DNA from: UBA3210 sp963648895
Lineage (GTDB): Bacteria; Bacillota_I; Bacilli_A; RFN20; CAG-449
Direction of reading: 5' to 3'
Length of the DNA: 12,953 bases
Assembly: GCA_963648895.1 (NCBI GenBank)
Contig: CAVJGK010000036.1
Location: forward strand, 1-12,953
Shown: piece by piece, positions 6,985-12,953 of the stretch
Layout: every line of letters begins with the position of its first letter
How positions within the stretch are numbered: the stretch's first letter is position 1
Position numbers and translations under genes: made by a program
The notes under the pieces: generated by a model
Databases searched by the model: none
What the model was told of the DNA's origin: nothing
The model's input: only the letters and a program-made list of their open reading frames with translations

Positions 6985-8223
6985 ATGGATAAATATTTTA
7001 GTGAATATAAACCATATAAAGATGGAATAAACAATGATGGAGTTCTTCTATCTAAGGCAATTAAAGAATGTTCTTTAAACAATGATCGATTAATCATTGA
7101 AAGTGGCATATATAAATGTGGAACTATTTATTTATGCGATAATGCATCAATTTATTTAAATAAAGGGGCAAAAATTAAATTAAGTGATGATGATAAAGAT
7201 TTTTACTCTTTTGATTCAGGTAATAAAGTAATTACTAGAAATACTTGGGCTGATTGTACATATAATGGTAAACCTTCAAAATATTTTATTTATGGCAAAG
7301 ATTTAAAAAATATAACTATTGATGGAGAAGGAACTATTGATGGATCAGAAGAACTATTTGTTGGAAAATCTAATCCATATCATATCGAAGGAAAATATTA
7401 TCCTCGTACTCCATTAATTTATATGGAAAATTGTAAAGACATTAAATTAGAACATGTTTTATTAGAAAGAAGTGCATTCTGGACTGTTCATTTAGTTGGA
7501 TGTGATGGGGTATTAATTGATGGAATAAGTATTAGAAACAATCCAATATTTACCAATTCTGATGGTATTGACCCAGACCATTCAAAAAACATGATTATTA
7601 GAAACTGTGATATTTCCTGTGCCGATGATTGCATTGTTTTAAAATCAACTTCTTATGCAAAACATTATGGTCCAACAGAAAATGTTGAAGTATATAATTG
7701 CAAATTAAAATCCACTTGTGCGGCAATTAAATTAGGTACAGAATCATATTCTGATTTTAAAAATATCTATTTCCATGATATTGATATTGTAGATACTAAC
7801 CGTGGCATTTCTTTAATGATTAGAGATGGAGGAAGTGTTTATAATACAAAATTTGAAAATATTAAAATAAATTCTCATCAAGTTTCTCCGCTTCATTGGT
7901 GGGGAAGAGGTGAACCTATTTCTATTACTAATATTAAAAGAGATGAAACTTCGATTTTAGGAACTATCTATGATGTATCTTTTAAAAATATTTCTTGTGA
8001 TAGTGAAAATGGTATAACTATTGTTGGAGATAATATCAACGATATTGAATTTAACAATGTTAGTCTAAACATCCATGATAAAACAGCATGGGAGAAAAAA
8101 GATTTAGATTTAAGACCAAGTATCTATAATGTATTGGAAGGTGAATTCCATGAATTATATATCAAAGGTAATCCAAATATCAAATTAGAAAATACCATCT
8201 TTAAAGATGTTGTTAAAGAATAA
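6985..8223 (+). CDS. Glycoside hydrolase family 28-type beta-helix protein (polygalacturonase-like)
   Basis: Likely cleaves galacturonic-acid-containing oligosaccharides, as GH28 enzymes do in pectin breakdown. The 412-residue protein is a right-handed beta-helix with repeated short strands. The GH28 aspartates are present: Asp193 in NSDGIDPDH, and Asp214-Asp215 in SCADDCIVLKS. Where classical polygalacturonases have GHG, this protein reads CAAIKLGTES (245-254), and the usual RIK segment is replaced by RGISLMIRDGG (from 273). SPLHWWGRGEPISIT further on is typical of GH28 relatives from gut bacteria. There is no signal peptide, so it probably acts in the cytoplasm on imported oligosaccharides. 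AAAGGAG lies 10 bases before the ATG. It is a single gene with its own promoter and terminator. The exact substrate is uncertain because of the altered motif. Confidence 0.85.
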   Translation: MDKYFSEYKPYKDGINNDGVLLSKAIKECSLNNDRLIIESGIYKCGTIYLCDNASIYLNKGAKIKLSDDDKDFYSFDSGNKVITRNTWADCTYNGKPSKYFIYGKDLKNITIDGEGTIDGSEELFVGKSNPYHIEGKYYPRTPLIYMENCKDIKLEHVLLERSAFWTVHLVGCDGVLIDGISIRNNPIFTNSDGIDPDHSKNMIIRNCDISCADDCIVLKSTSYAKHYGPTENVEVYNCKLKSTCAAIKLGTESYSDFKNIYFHDIDIVDTNRGISLMIRDGGSVYNTKFENIKINSHQVSPLHWWGRGEPISITNIKRDETSILGTIYDVSFKNISCDSENGITIVGDNINDIEFNNVSLNIHDKTAWEKKDLDLRPSIYNVLEGEFHELYIKGNPNIKLENTIFKDVVKE

Positions 8224-8238
8224 ATGAAATATTTATCA

Positions 8239-8262
8239 CTCTAGCTGTGGCTAGAGTTTTTT
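8239..8262 (+). terminator. Intrinsic terminator of the GH28 gene
   Basis: CTCTAGC, loop TGTG and GCTAGAG form a perfect 7-bp hairpin followed by six T, 15 bases after the GH28 stop codon. Confidence 0.9.
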
Positions 8263-8290
8263 AGTAAATAAATAACTTTCTAAATAGTTA

Positions 8291-8323
8291 GGTTTTTCAA
8301 CAAGCTACGCTTGTTGAGAAATT
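8291..8323. repeat. Long inverted repeat of unknown role
   Basis: CAACAAGC (8298-8305), loop TAC and GCTTGTTG (8309-8316) form a perfect 8-bp hairpin. Flanking TTTTT and AGAAA extend the pairing by five more pairs, one a G-T. On neither strand is the stem followed by a T run, so it is not a standard terminator. A second, weak A/T-rich stem (about 8325-8348) ending in TTTTTT follows. It might be a dispersed palindromic repeat or an mRNA structure. Confidence 0.6.
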
Positions 8324-8347
8324 AAAAAAAATTCTTTTTAGGATTTT

Positions 8348-8377
8348 TTGCTTTTTCTTTACATTATTCTTTATAGA
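8348..8377 (+). promoter_or_regulatory. Weak predicted promoter of the YubB-like gene
   Basis: TTGCTT (8348-8353) and TATAGA (8372-8377) are 18 bp apart, placing a start near 8384, about 23 bases before the chosen ATG. Both hexamers are imperfect. The strong terminator upstream implies that some promoter must exist in this spacer. Confidence 0.35.
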
Positions 8378-8406
8378 AGGGCAAAATGCCTAAGGAGATA
8401 AGAAGT

Positions 8407-9183
8407 ATGCCAAATTGGATAAAAAATAAAATTATTGTTGGAAATGCCAAAACAGTGGAAAAATTGATTGAATCATATGGTAGTTATGATGAAGAAAGAA
8501 AGTTATTGGATTTTGATTTAAATAAATTAATTCCAATGCCTAAAGATTTAGAAATAGAATTTTCTACTAAAAGTGATGATGGATTGCTATTATATTTAAC
8601 TAAAATTAATCATCAAATTGATTATTATGGTTGCAAAGAAGATAAACTTTCCAAAAAAGATTTTGATGAAATGATGGAAAAAATAATCTCACATTTAAGC
8701 AATAAAAGGGATTTAGTTTTAAGCAAAGAAGAATTAGATAAGATATTAACAAGATATAAAAATAACGTTAATGAACTTTTAAACTTGGGACATAGACAAG
8801 TGAGTAATATTTTAAAATATGATGCTTTAAATTGGTATGAATGGAGAATTAAAAACTGGGGATGTAAATGGAATAGTAATAATCTAATAATTGGAGATAA
8901 GGGAAATACCTTTTCTTTTGAAACACCTTGGGATCCACCTATGGGTGCGATTATTAAAATGAGTGAATTAAATCCATCTATTCGTTTAGCTTTATTATTT
9001 TCAGATGAAGATATTGGAAGCCATGTTGGTTATATTTTAATGCAAGGAGGTAGGATTGATTATAAAGGTAGTTTTAAAAATAAATCAGTAGATGCTTATA
9101 AATTAGCTTTTGATTTATGGGATTGTGAAGATGAATATGAATTTGATGAAGAAAATAATACATATGTTTATAAACATATCTAA
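8407..9183 (+). CDS. Phage-type YubB/Api92 ferredoxin-like domain protein
   Basis: Function unknown. The 258-residue protein shows the pattern of the YubB ferredoxin-like (DUF1281/Api92) family known from phages, plasmids and mobile regions. It has the N-terminal MPNWIKNKIIVGN and the IPMPKDL segment, then a central helical insertion. The core WYEWRIKNWGCKWNSN follows, then FSFETPWDPPMGAI, and LALLFSDEDIGSHVGYILMQGG near the C-terminus. The fold name does not mean it carries an iron-sulfur cluster; no cluster-type cysteine set is visible. The ATG at 8407 was chosen over one at 8386 because AAGGAG (8392-8397) lies nine bases upstream of it and family members begin MPNW. The C-terminus is acidic. 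It stands alone, with no phage genes around it, so it looks like a relic or a domesticated gene. Confidence 0.75.
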   Translation: MPNWIKNKIIVGNAKTVEKLIESYGSYDEERKLLDFDLNKLIPMPKDLEIEFSTKSDDGLLLYLTKINHQIDYYGCKEDKLSKKDFDEMMEKIISHLSNKRDLVLSKEELDKILTRYKNNVNELLNLGHRQVSNILKYDALNWYEWRIKNWGCKWNSNNLIIGDKGNTFSFETPWDPPMGAIIKMSELNPSIRLALLFSDEDIGSHVGYILMQGGRIDYKGSFKNKSVDAYKLAFDLWDCEDEYEFDEENNTYVYKHI

Positions 9184-9263
9184 ATTAAATTTTAAATAAA
9201 AATGTTTATTTGTGCTGAAAACACTATTTTACTTTTTTTGGTTATTTAAAATTATTCTTTAAT

Positions 9264-9292
9264 TTTACTTATAAATATAAATAATGTATAAT
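9264..9292 (+). promoter_or_regulatory. Predicted promoter of the GltD-like gene
   Basis: TTTACT (9264-9269), a 17-bp spacer and a perfect TATAAT (9287-9292). The gene starts 30 bases further on, with AAGGAG (9306-9311) as ribosome binding site. No strong terminator was found for the gene upstream, so some read-through is possible. Confidence 0.68.
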
Positions 9293-9321
9293 TTTATTAA
9301 CTAACAAGGAGAAGGAAAAAT

Positions 9322-10293
9322 ATGAGTGAAAAATTAAAAGTTGCAATTATTGGTGCAGGCCCTGCTGGATTATCCGCGGCAAAAGACCTTTTAACTGCAG
9401 GAGTTGAAGTTGATATCTACGATAGAGAAAATTTTGCTGGTGGTGTTATGGCTTTTGGTATTCCAGGATTTAGAATTGGCCTTGATACTGTCAATAGATC
9501 AATTACTCCAGTTCAAGAATTAGGTGGTAATTTCATCTTTGGTAAAGATTTAAAAGAATCTGATTTCTTAGATTTAGCGACTAAATATGATTATGTTTAT
9601 TTAGCATTTGGTTTAACAAAAGTTCGTCGCTTAGGCGTTAAGGGTGAAGATTTAGAAGGATCTTTAGACGCACTTGATTTCTTACGCGATTTTAACTTTG
9701 AAGATAAATTAAATTTAAAGAAATCAAAACCATCATTACATGGTACAGTCATCTTAGTTGGTGCCGGTAATGTTGCAATGGATGGCGCACGTGCTGCAGT
9801 AAGATGTGGTGCAGAAAAAACAATCATTGTCTATAGAAGAAGTAGAGATGAAGCTCCATGTAAGAAAAATGAAATGGAAGATGCAGAAAAAGAAGGCGTT
9901 GAATTACAATTCTTAACTAACCCAGTTGAATTAATTGGTGAAAATGGACATGTTGTAAAATGTAAATGCGAAGTTATGGAACTTGGTGAACCAGATGCAT
10001 CTGGAAGAAGAAGCCCAGTTGGCACAGGTAAATATATTGAAATTCCATGTGATTATGTCATTTCTGCAATTGGTCAAATTCCAGATTCATCAGTATGGAA
10101 TGTTGGTAAGATTGAAACAAATCATGGCTATGTTGTAGCTAAAGCAAGCTATGGTGCAGGTAAGATGATTGCTTATCAAACATCAGTTGAAAACATCTTC
10201 ACAGGTGGCGATGTTATCTTAGGCGCAAAGACAATTGGCGATGCTTTATTATGTGGTAAAGGTTTCGCAAAATACGTATTAGAACATAAATAA
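9322..10293 (+). CDS. GltD-like FAD/NAD(P)-dependent oxidoreductase lacking the Fe-S domain
   Basis: Flavoprotein that probably passes electrons between NAD(P)H and a partner. At 323 residues it matches the flavin and nucleotide domains of the glutamate synthase small subunit. It has FAD-binding GAGPAG (11-16), GGVMAFGIPGFRI, the second dinucleotide fold GAGNVA (147-152), VYRRSRDEAP, then CDYVISAIGQIPD, and the C-terminal FAD segment FTGGDVILGAKTIGDAL around Asp297. The N-terminal domain of about 140 residues with two 4Fe-4S clusters, present in GltD, is absent, and no gltB lies nearby. The name glutamate synthase small subunit would therefore over-assign it; its partner and substrate are unknown. 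Codon use appears more polished than that of its neighbours (more GGT, GCA and CCA), which hints at good expression. Single gene with its own promoter and terminator. Confidence 0.88.
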   Translation: MSEKLKVAIIGAGPAGLSAAKDLLTAGVEVDIYDRENFAGGVMAFGIPGFRIGLDTVNRSITPVQELGGNFIFGKDLKESDFLDLATKYDYVYLAFGLTKVRRLGVKGEDLEGSLDALDFLRDFNFEDKLNLKKSKPSLHGTVILVGAGNVAMDGARAAVRCGAEKTIIVYRRSRDEAPCKKNEMEDAEKEGVELQFLTNPVELIGENGHVVKCKCEVMELGEPDASGRRSPVGTGKYIEIPCDYVISAIGQIPDSSVWNVGKIETNHGYVVAKASYGAGKMIAYQTSVENIFTGGDVILGAKTIGDALLCGKGFAKYVLEHK

Positions 10294-10338
10294 TAATTAT
10301 TAACCTTTAAAAATAAATGTTGGTTAATATCAAAAAAG

Positions 10339-10371
10339 ATGTTGGTTACTTAATGTAATCAGCATTTTTTT
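10339..10371 (+). terminator. Intrinsic terminator of the GltD-like gene
   Basis: ATGTTGGTTAC, loop TTAAT and GTAATCAGCAT form an 11-bp hairpin with two G-T pairs, followed by seven T. Just upstream TATTAACC (10298-10305) could pair with GGTTAATA (10322-10329), which sits in a first copy of ATGTTGGTTA (10317-10326). The second copy forms the left arm of the terminator. Confidence 0.9.
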
Positions 10372-10411
10372 GTTGATAACTCAATACATCTATTAACAAA
10401 ATCGAACAATT

Positions 10412-10434
10412 TTGTAAGATAAAAGCGCTTACAA
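10412..10434 (+). promoter_or_regulatory. Palindromic operator with a cre-like core, upstream of the PAP2 gene
   Basis: TTGTAAG (10412-10418) and CTTACAA (10428-10434) are a perfect inverted repeat around a nine-base centre. Within it TAAAAGCGCTTACA (10420-10433) matches 13 of 14 positions of the CcpA site consensus TGWAARCGYTWWCW, missing only the second G. A smaller hairpin, ACAAAAT/ATTTTGT (10396-10415), overlaps its left end. It lies about 80 bases before the PAP2 start. CcpA control is inferred; another regulator of palindromic sites is equally possible. Confidence 0.5.
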
Positions 10435-10514
10435 TTACTATTATTATATTAGTTACTTATAAAAATATTACTTCATTCGAACAATAAGAAATAAAAATAG
10501 GAGGATTATAAATT

Positions 10515-11363
10515 ATGTGTAAAAAAATATGTAAAATAGGAATACCACTTATTTTGTATATAGGTGCAATGATTATTTTTGCTTTCTTTGATTTAGATAT
10601 TTCCTTGGCAATGTACAATAAAGAAAGTCTATTTGGTAAGATATTTGAAACGATTGGAGAAGTTCCTTTTACCTTTATTGCTTTAACTGGATTTACAATC
10701 TTATTTATAACTCGTAACAAAGATGTTAAATGGAAAAATATATTGATTGGTATTATCTCTATAGTAGGTATGCTTACATATGGATTCTTACTTCCATTTT
10801 TTGTACTTAACTATCTAAAAGTAAGTAAAGCTTGGATATATGGTATGGCTTTAACACTCCCTAATTGCGCAATTTCTTACTTTTTCATGAATCAACTTTG
10901 TAAAAAATATGATAAAGAGTTAAAAGTAGTCGCGATTATTGCAATATTAACAATTTTAGGACAACAATTATTTGTAAACCTTATTAAGATCATATGGGGA
11001 CGACCTAGAATGAGAGATATGGTTGATCCGCTACAAGAATTTTACCCATGGTATAGACCTAATTTCTTTAGTGGAGGAAATTCTTTTCCTTCAGGTCATT
11101 CGGCCAATGCTGCATGTATTGTGATTTTTACTTTACTTCCTAATGTATTTTCAAAAAATAAGAAAGTTGGATATATAATTACAACTAGTATTTCTTATTT
11201 ATGGCTTATTACTGTAATGGTTTCTCGTGTTGTCGCTGGTGCACATTTTGCTTCAGATGTTACTACAGGAGCTGCAATTTCATTAACGATATTCTACCTA
11301 TTAAAACAATTTACATATTCTAAATTTGGAGTAGATAATAAAATATTAGAAACTAGTATCTAG
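10515..11363 (+). CDS. PAP2-family membrane phosphatase
   Basis: Integral membrane phosphatase of the type 2 phosphatidic acid phosphatase family, whose members dephosphorylate lipid phosphates such as phosphatidic acid, phosphatidylglycerol phosphate or undecaprenyl pyrophosphate. The 282-residue protein has about six hydrophobic helices and all three catalytic motifs. Motif 1 is KIIWGRPRMRD (from Lys158), with Met in place of the usual second Pro. Motif 2 is FPSGHSANA with His195. Motif 3 is SRVVAGAHFASD (237-248), with the nucleophile His244 and Asp248. The substrate cannot be fixed from sequence. AGGAGG (10499-10504) lies 10 bases before the ATG, a very strong ribosome binding site. It is a single gene behind the palindromic operator. 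Possible -10 elements are TATATT (10445) and TATAAA (10458), neither with a good -35. Confidence 0.9.
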   Translation: MCKKICKIGIPLILYIGAMIIFAFFDLDISLAMYNKESLFGKIFETIGEVPFTFIALTGFTILFITRNKDVKWKNILIGIISIVGMLTYGFLLPFFVLNYLKVSKAWIYGMALTLPNCAISYFFMNQLCKKYDKELKVVAIIAILTILGQQLFVNLIKIIWGRPRMRDMVDPLQEFYPWYRPNFFSGGNSFPSGHSANAACIVIFTLLPNVFSKNKKVGYIITTSISYLWLITVMVSRVVAGAHFASDVTTGAAISLTIFYLLKQFTYSKFGVDNKILETSI

Positions 11364-11384
11364 TTTAGTGAAAAAAAATCACCA

Positions 11385-11412
11385 TTGACTTTATTAAAAA
11401 TAGCTATAAAAT
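11385..11412 (+). promoter_or_regulatory. Predicted promoter of the candidate small RNA
   Basis: TTGACT (11385-11390, five of six matches), a 16-bp spacer and TAAAAT (11407-11412, five of six). A start six to seven bases downstream would fall on G11419, the first base of the hairpin described next. No open reading frame begins here. Confidence 0.6.
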
Positions 11413-11418
11413 AATATT

Positions 11419-11538
11419 GTAAATATGTTAGTTGCCATTGGGTTAGACATCAACTATCTCGCGAATTTTATAGTTTATCAATAGGCAAGCATATTTACTT
11501 TTATATCTTTCAGGCATTCTATCCGGGAATGCCTTTTT
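11419..11538 (+). ncRNA. Candidate structured small RNA, family not recognised
   Basis: A long hairpin spans 11419-11498. The outer helix pairs GTAAATATG (11419-11427) with CATATTTAC (11490-11498). The middle helix pairs TTGCCATTG (11432-11440) with 11479-11488, leaving one bulged A at 11483. The inner helix pairs AACTAT (11452-11457) with ATAGTT (11470-11475) around a 12-base loop. A short pyrimidine-rich linker leads to a strong terminator hairpin at 11512-11538. With its own promoter it would make an RNA of about 120 nt. It does not match the cores I know for purine, c-di-GMP, preQ1, SAM, fluoride, ZTP or THF riboswitches, T-box leaders, SRP RNA or 6S RNA. It could instead be a structured 3' end of the PAP2 mRNA. 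Confidence 0.5.
11512..11538 (+). terminator. Intrinsic terminator
   Basis: AGGCATTC (11512-11519), a seven-base loop and GAATGCCT (11527-11534) form a perfect 8-bp hairpin followed by T residues. It would end the candidate small RNA and any read-through from the PAP2 gene. Confidence 0.88.
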
Positions 11539-11539
11539 A

Positions 11540-11567
11540 TTGCTTATTTTGCTATTTATGGTATAAT
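11540..11567 (+). promoter_or_regulatory. Predicted promoter of the diguanylate cyclase gene
   Basis: TTGCTT (11540-11545), a 16-bp spacer and TATAAT (11562-11567), with TG at 11559-11560 giving an extended -10 (TGnTATAAT). It begins right after the preceding terminator, so the cyclase gene is transcribed apart from the RNA upstream. Confidence 0.68.
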
Positions 11568-11600
11568 TTGAATATAAAATAATTTACTTTTGGGGGCTAT

Positions 11601-12947
11601 ATGGAAGAAATTAAATTAAAAAGCGAAAGAATAAAAGAATTTAATGAATATGATATTTTTTTCAATGCTTTTGCGATTAATTACTTAAATATATTTTTAA
11701 TTTATCCATCAACTGGAATAGCCAAAATCATGAAACTTGATGGATATAAAACACAAGGCTTTGGTAATGTAAATTATACTTCCACTTATGAATTAATGCT
11801 TAATACATATATCAAAAAACGTGTTTATGAAGATGATCAAGAATTCTTAAAAACAAAATTAAAATTAGAGAATGTTATTTCTATTCTTTCAACTGAACAA
11901 CAATTTGAATTACCTTATAGAGTTTTAGAAAATAAGGAAATTCATTATTATTCTGCACATTATATTCGTATTTCTAATGATGGTGAAGAATTAAAGATTA
12001 TTGCTGGATTTAGAAATATTGATGAAATCATCAATCAAGAAGCTAAAAAGAAAGAAGAAGGTATGAATAAAGCATATGAAGCTTTAGCGAATGCTTTTTA
12101 TTCCTTACACCGCGTCGATATTATTAATAACACTTATTATGAAATTAAATCTTGTGCAGTTGTAAAAGAAGCAGAGTTGATTGATGATAATTCATATACT
12201 TCTAATATCAATTCAATCTTAGATCATGTATGTGTTTCTTCTTTTTTAGATAATGTTAAAGAATTTATTGATATTAAAAGTCTTGACCAACGTTTAAAAG
12301 ACAAGAATTTTGTAACCATTGAATTCATTGATAAATATGTTGGTTGGGTAAGAATGTCATATATTAAAGAAGATAATGATGCAAGTGGACATTTGTGGCA
12401 TGTATTATTACTGCTTGAAGTAATTGATGAAGAAAAGAAAAAAGAAGAATCATTAAGAATACTAGCTGAAAAAGATCAATTAAGCGGATTATATAATCGT
12501 GGTACTGGTGAAAATAAAATTAAAAACTATATCGAAATTAATAAAGAAGGTTTATTCTGCTTAATGGATTGTGACAGGTTTAAATCAATCAATGATAACT
12601 TTGGCCATGAAGTTGGTGATTTAGTTATTCAAGGAATCGCGAATGTATTAAAGAAAAACGCTCGTAAAGAAGATATTGTTATGCGTCTAGGTGGAGATGA
12701 ATTTGCAGTCTTTATTCCAGGTATTGTTACTCAAAAAGAAGCAGAAGATATATGGAATAGAATGGTTAAAGCATTTAAGAAATTGAAGATTAAAAAATTA
12801 CAAGATTTTGTTTTATCCATTTCTGCAGGTTGCACTTTATATGATGGTAGTGAATATGATAATTTCAATACATTATATAAAAAGGCTGATGATGCAATGT
12901 ATATTTCGAAAAAAACATTTGGTTATAAAATAACATTTATTAAATAA
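11601..12947 (+). CDS. Diguanylate cyclase (GGDEF) with N-terminal PAS-like sensor regions
   Basis: Makes the second messenger c-di-GMP from two GTP. The 448-residue cytoplasmic protein has no membrane helix. The C-terminal GGDEF domain (about 294-448) is complete: GLYNR at its start, DCDRFKSINDNFGHEVGD for metal and GTP binding, RLGGDEFAVF with the active-site GGDEF at 364-368, and KKADDAMYISKK near the end. The product-inhibition site RKED (355-358) lies exactly five residues before GGDEF, so feedback inhibition is expected. The N-terminal 275 residues look like two PAS-like units (about 1-145 and 165-275), each ending in a strand followed by a charged helix: IAGFRNIDEIINQEAKKKEE and LLLLEVIDEEKKKEE. 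The signal sensed is unknown. GGGGG (11592-11596) lies four bases before the ATG. Confidence 0.93.
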   Translation: MEEIKLKSERIKEFNEYDIFFNAFAINYLNIFLIYPSTGIAKIMKLDGYKTQGFGNVNYTSTYELMLNTYIKKRVYEDDQEFLKTKLKLENVISILSTEQQFELPYRVLENKEIHYYSAHYIRISNDGEELKIIAGFRNIDEIINQEAKKKEEGMNKAYEALANAFYSLHRVDIINNTYYEIKSCAVVKEAELIDDNSYTSNINSILDHVCVSSFLDNVKEFIDIKSLDQRLKDKNFVTIEFIDKYVGWVRMSYIKEDNDASGHLWHVLLLLEVIDEEKKKEESLRILAEKDQLSGLYNRGTGENKIKNYIEINKEGLFCLMDCDRFKSINDNFGHEVGDLVIQGIANVLKKNARKEDIVMRLGGDEFAVFIPGIVTQKEAEDIWNRMVKAFKKLKIKKLQDFVLSISAGCTLYDGSEYDNFNTLYKKADDAMYISKKTFGYKITFIK

Positions 12948-12953
12948 TTAGAT

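Noticed and set aside
8358..8375. Second Pho box (TTTACA followed by TTTATA)
   Set aside because: Only two degenerate repeats at 12-bp spacing, with no phosphate-related gene downstream; expected by chance in AT-rich DNA.
8386..8406. Upstream ATG for the YubB-like gene
   Set aside because: The AAGGAG ribosome binding site lies downstream of this ATG and serves the ATG at 8407, which gives the family's usual MPNW start.
9201..9235. Terminator after the YubB-like gene
   Set aside because: The only possible stems (AAATAAA/TTTATTT and a three-base GTG/CAC) are too weak, and the T run is not placed right after a stable stem.
9597..10025. Reverse-strand open frames across the GltD-like gene
   Set aside because: They lie wholly within a well-supported gene, have no ribosome binding sites or recognisable domains, and are the mirror of its codon bias.
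11419..11538. Known riboswitch (c-di-GMP or other) controlling the GGDEF gene
   Set aside because: None of the core sequences I know for these classes is present, and a separate extended -10 promoter after the terminator means the cyclase mRNA need not contain this element.

Overview
The window comes from a low-GC (roughly 30% by eye) Gram-positive-type genome. G-rich Shine-Dalgarno sites precede nearly every gene, a lipoprotein signal is present, and PhoP/PhoR regulation with TTTACA-type boxes is of the Firmicutes kind. Trp is read from TGG and TGA serves as a stop (phoP), so the standard code applies. A Bacilli, Erysipelotrichia-like or Clostridia-like gut bacterium is plausible, given the GH28 enzyme and the style of the GGDEF protein, but the species cannot be named from this sequence.

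The left half (1-6257, minus strand) is one tightly packed phosphate operon. Transcribed order is pstS, pstC, pstA, pstB, phoU, phoP, phoR. Genes overlap or are separated by at most 11 bp, and phoR is cut by the window edge just after its phospho-acceptor histidine. In front of pstS lie three 11-bp-spaced TTTACA-like repeats, a likely PhoP box, so the operon probably controls itself: PstSCAB imports phosphate, PhoU couples transport to signalling, and PhoR/PhoP senses starvation and activates the operon. Two proteins have unusual architecture. PstS has its two sequence halves in the reverse of the textbook order (a circular permutation). PstA carries an extra domain of about 130 residues, PDZ-like in pattern, between its first two membrane helices.

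The middle (6387-9183) holds a minus-strand GNAT acetyltransferase, a divergent plus-strand GH28-type beta-helix glycosidase with its own promoter and terminator, a hairpin-rich spacer, and a phage-type YubB/Api92 ferredoxin-like protein.

The right part (9322-12947, plus strand) has three separately transcribed genes: a GltD-like FAD/NAD(P) oxidoreductase without its usual Fe-S domain, a PAP2 membrane phosphatase behind a palindromic, cre-like operator, and a complete diguanylate cyclase with an intact GGDEF motif and inhibitory site. Between the last two lies a candidate small RNA of about 120 nt (11419-11538): a promoter is placed so that transcription would begin at the base of a long three-part hairpin, and a strong intrinsic terminator ends it. 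No CRISPR array, tRNA, rRNA or insertion sequence was seen.
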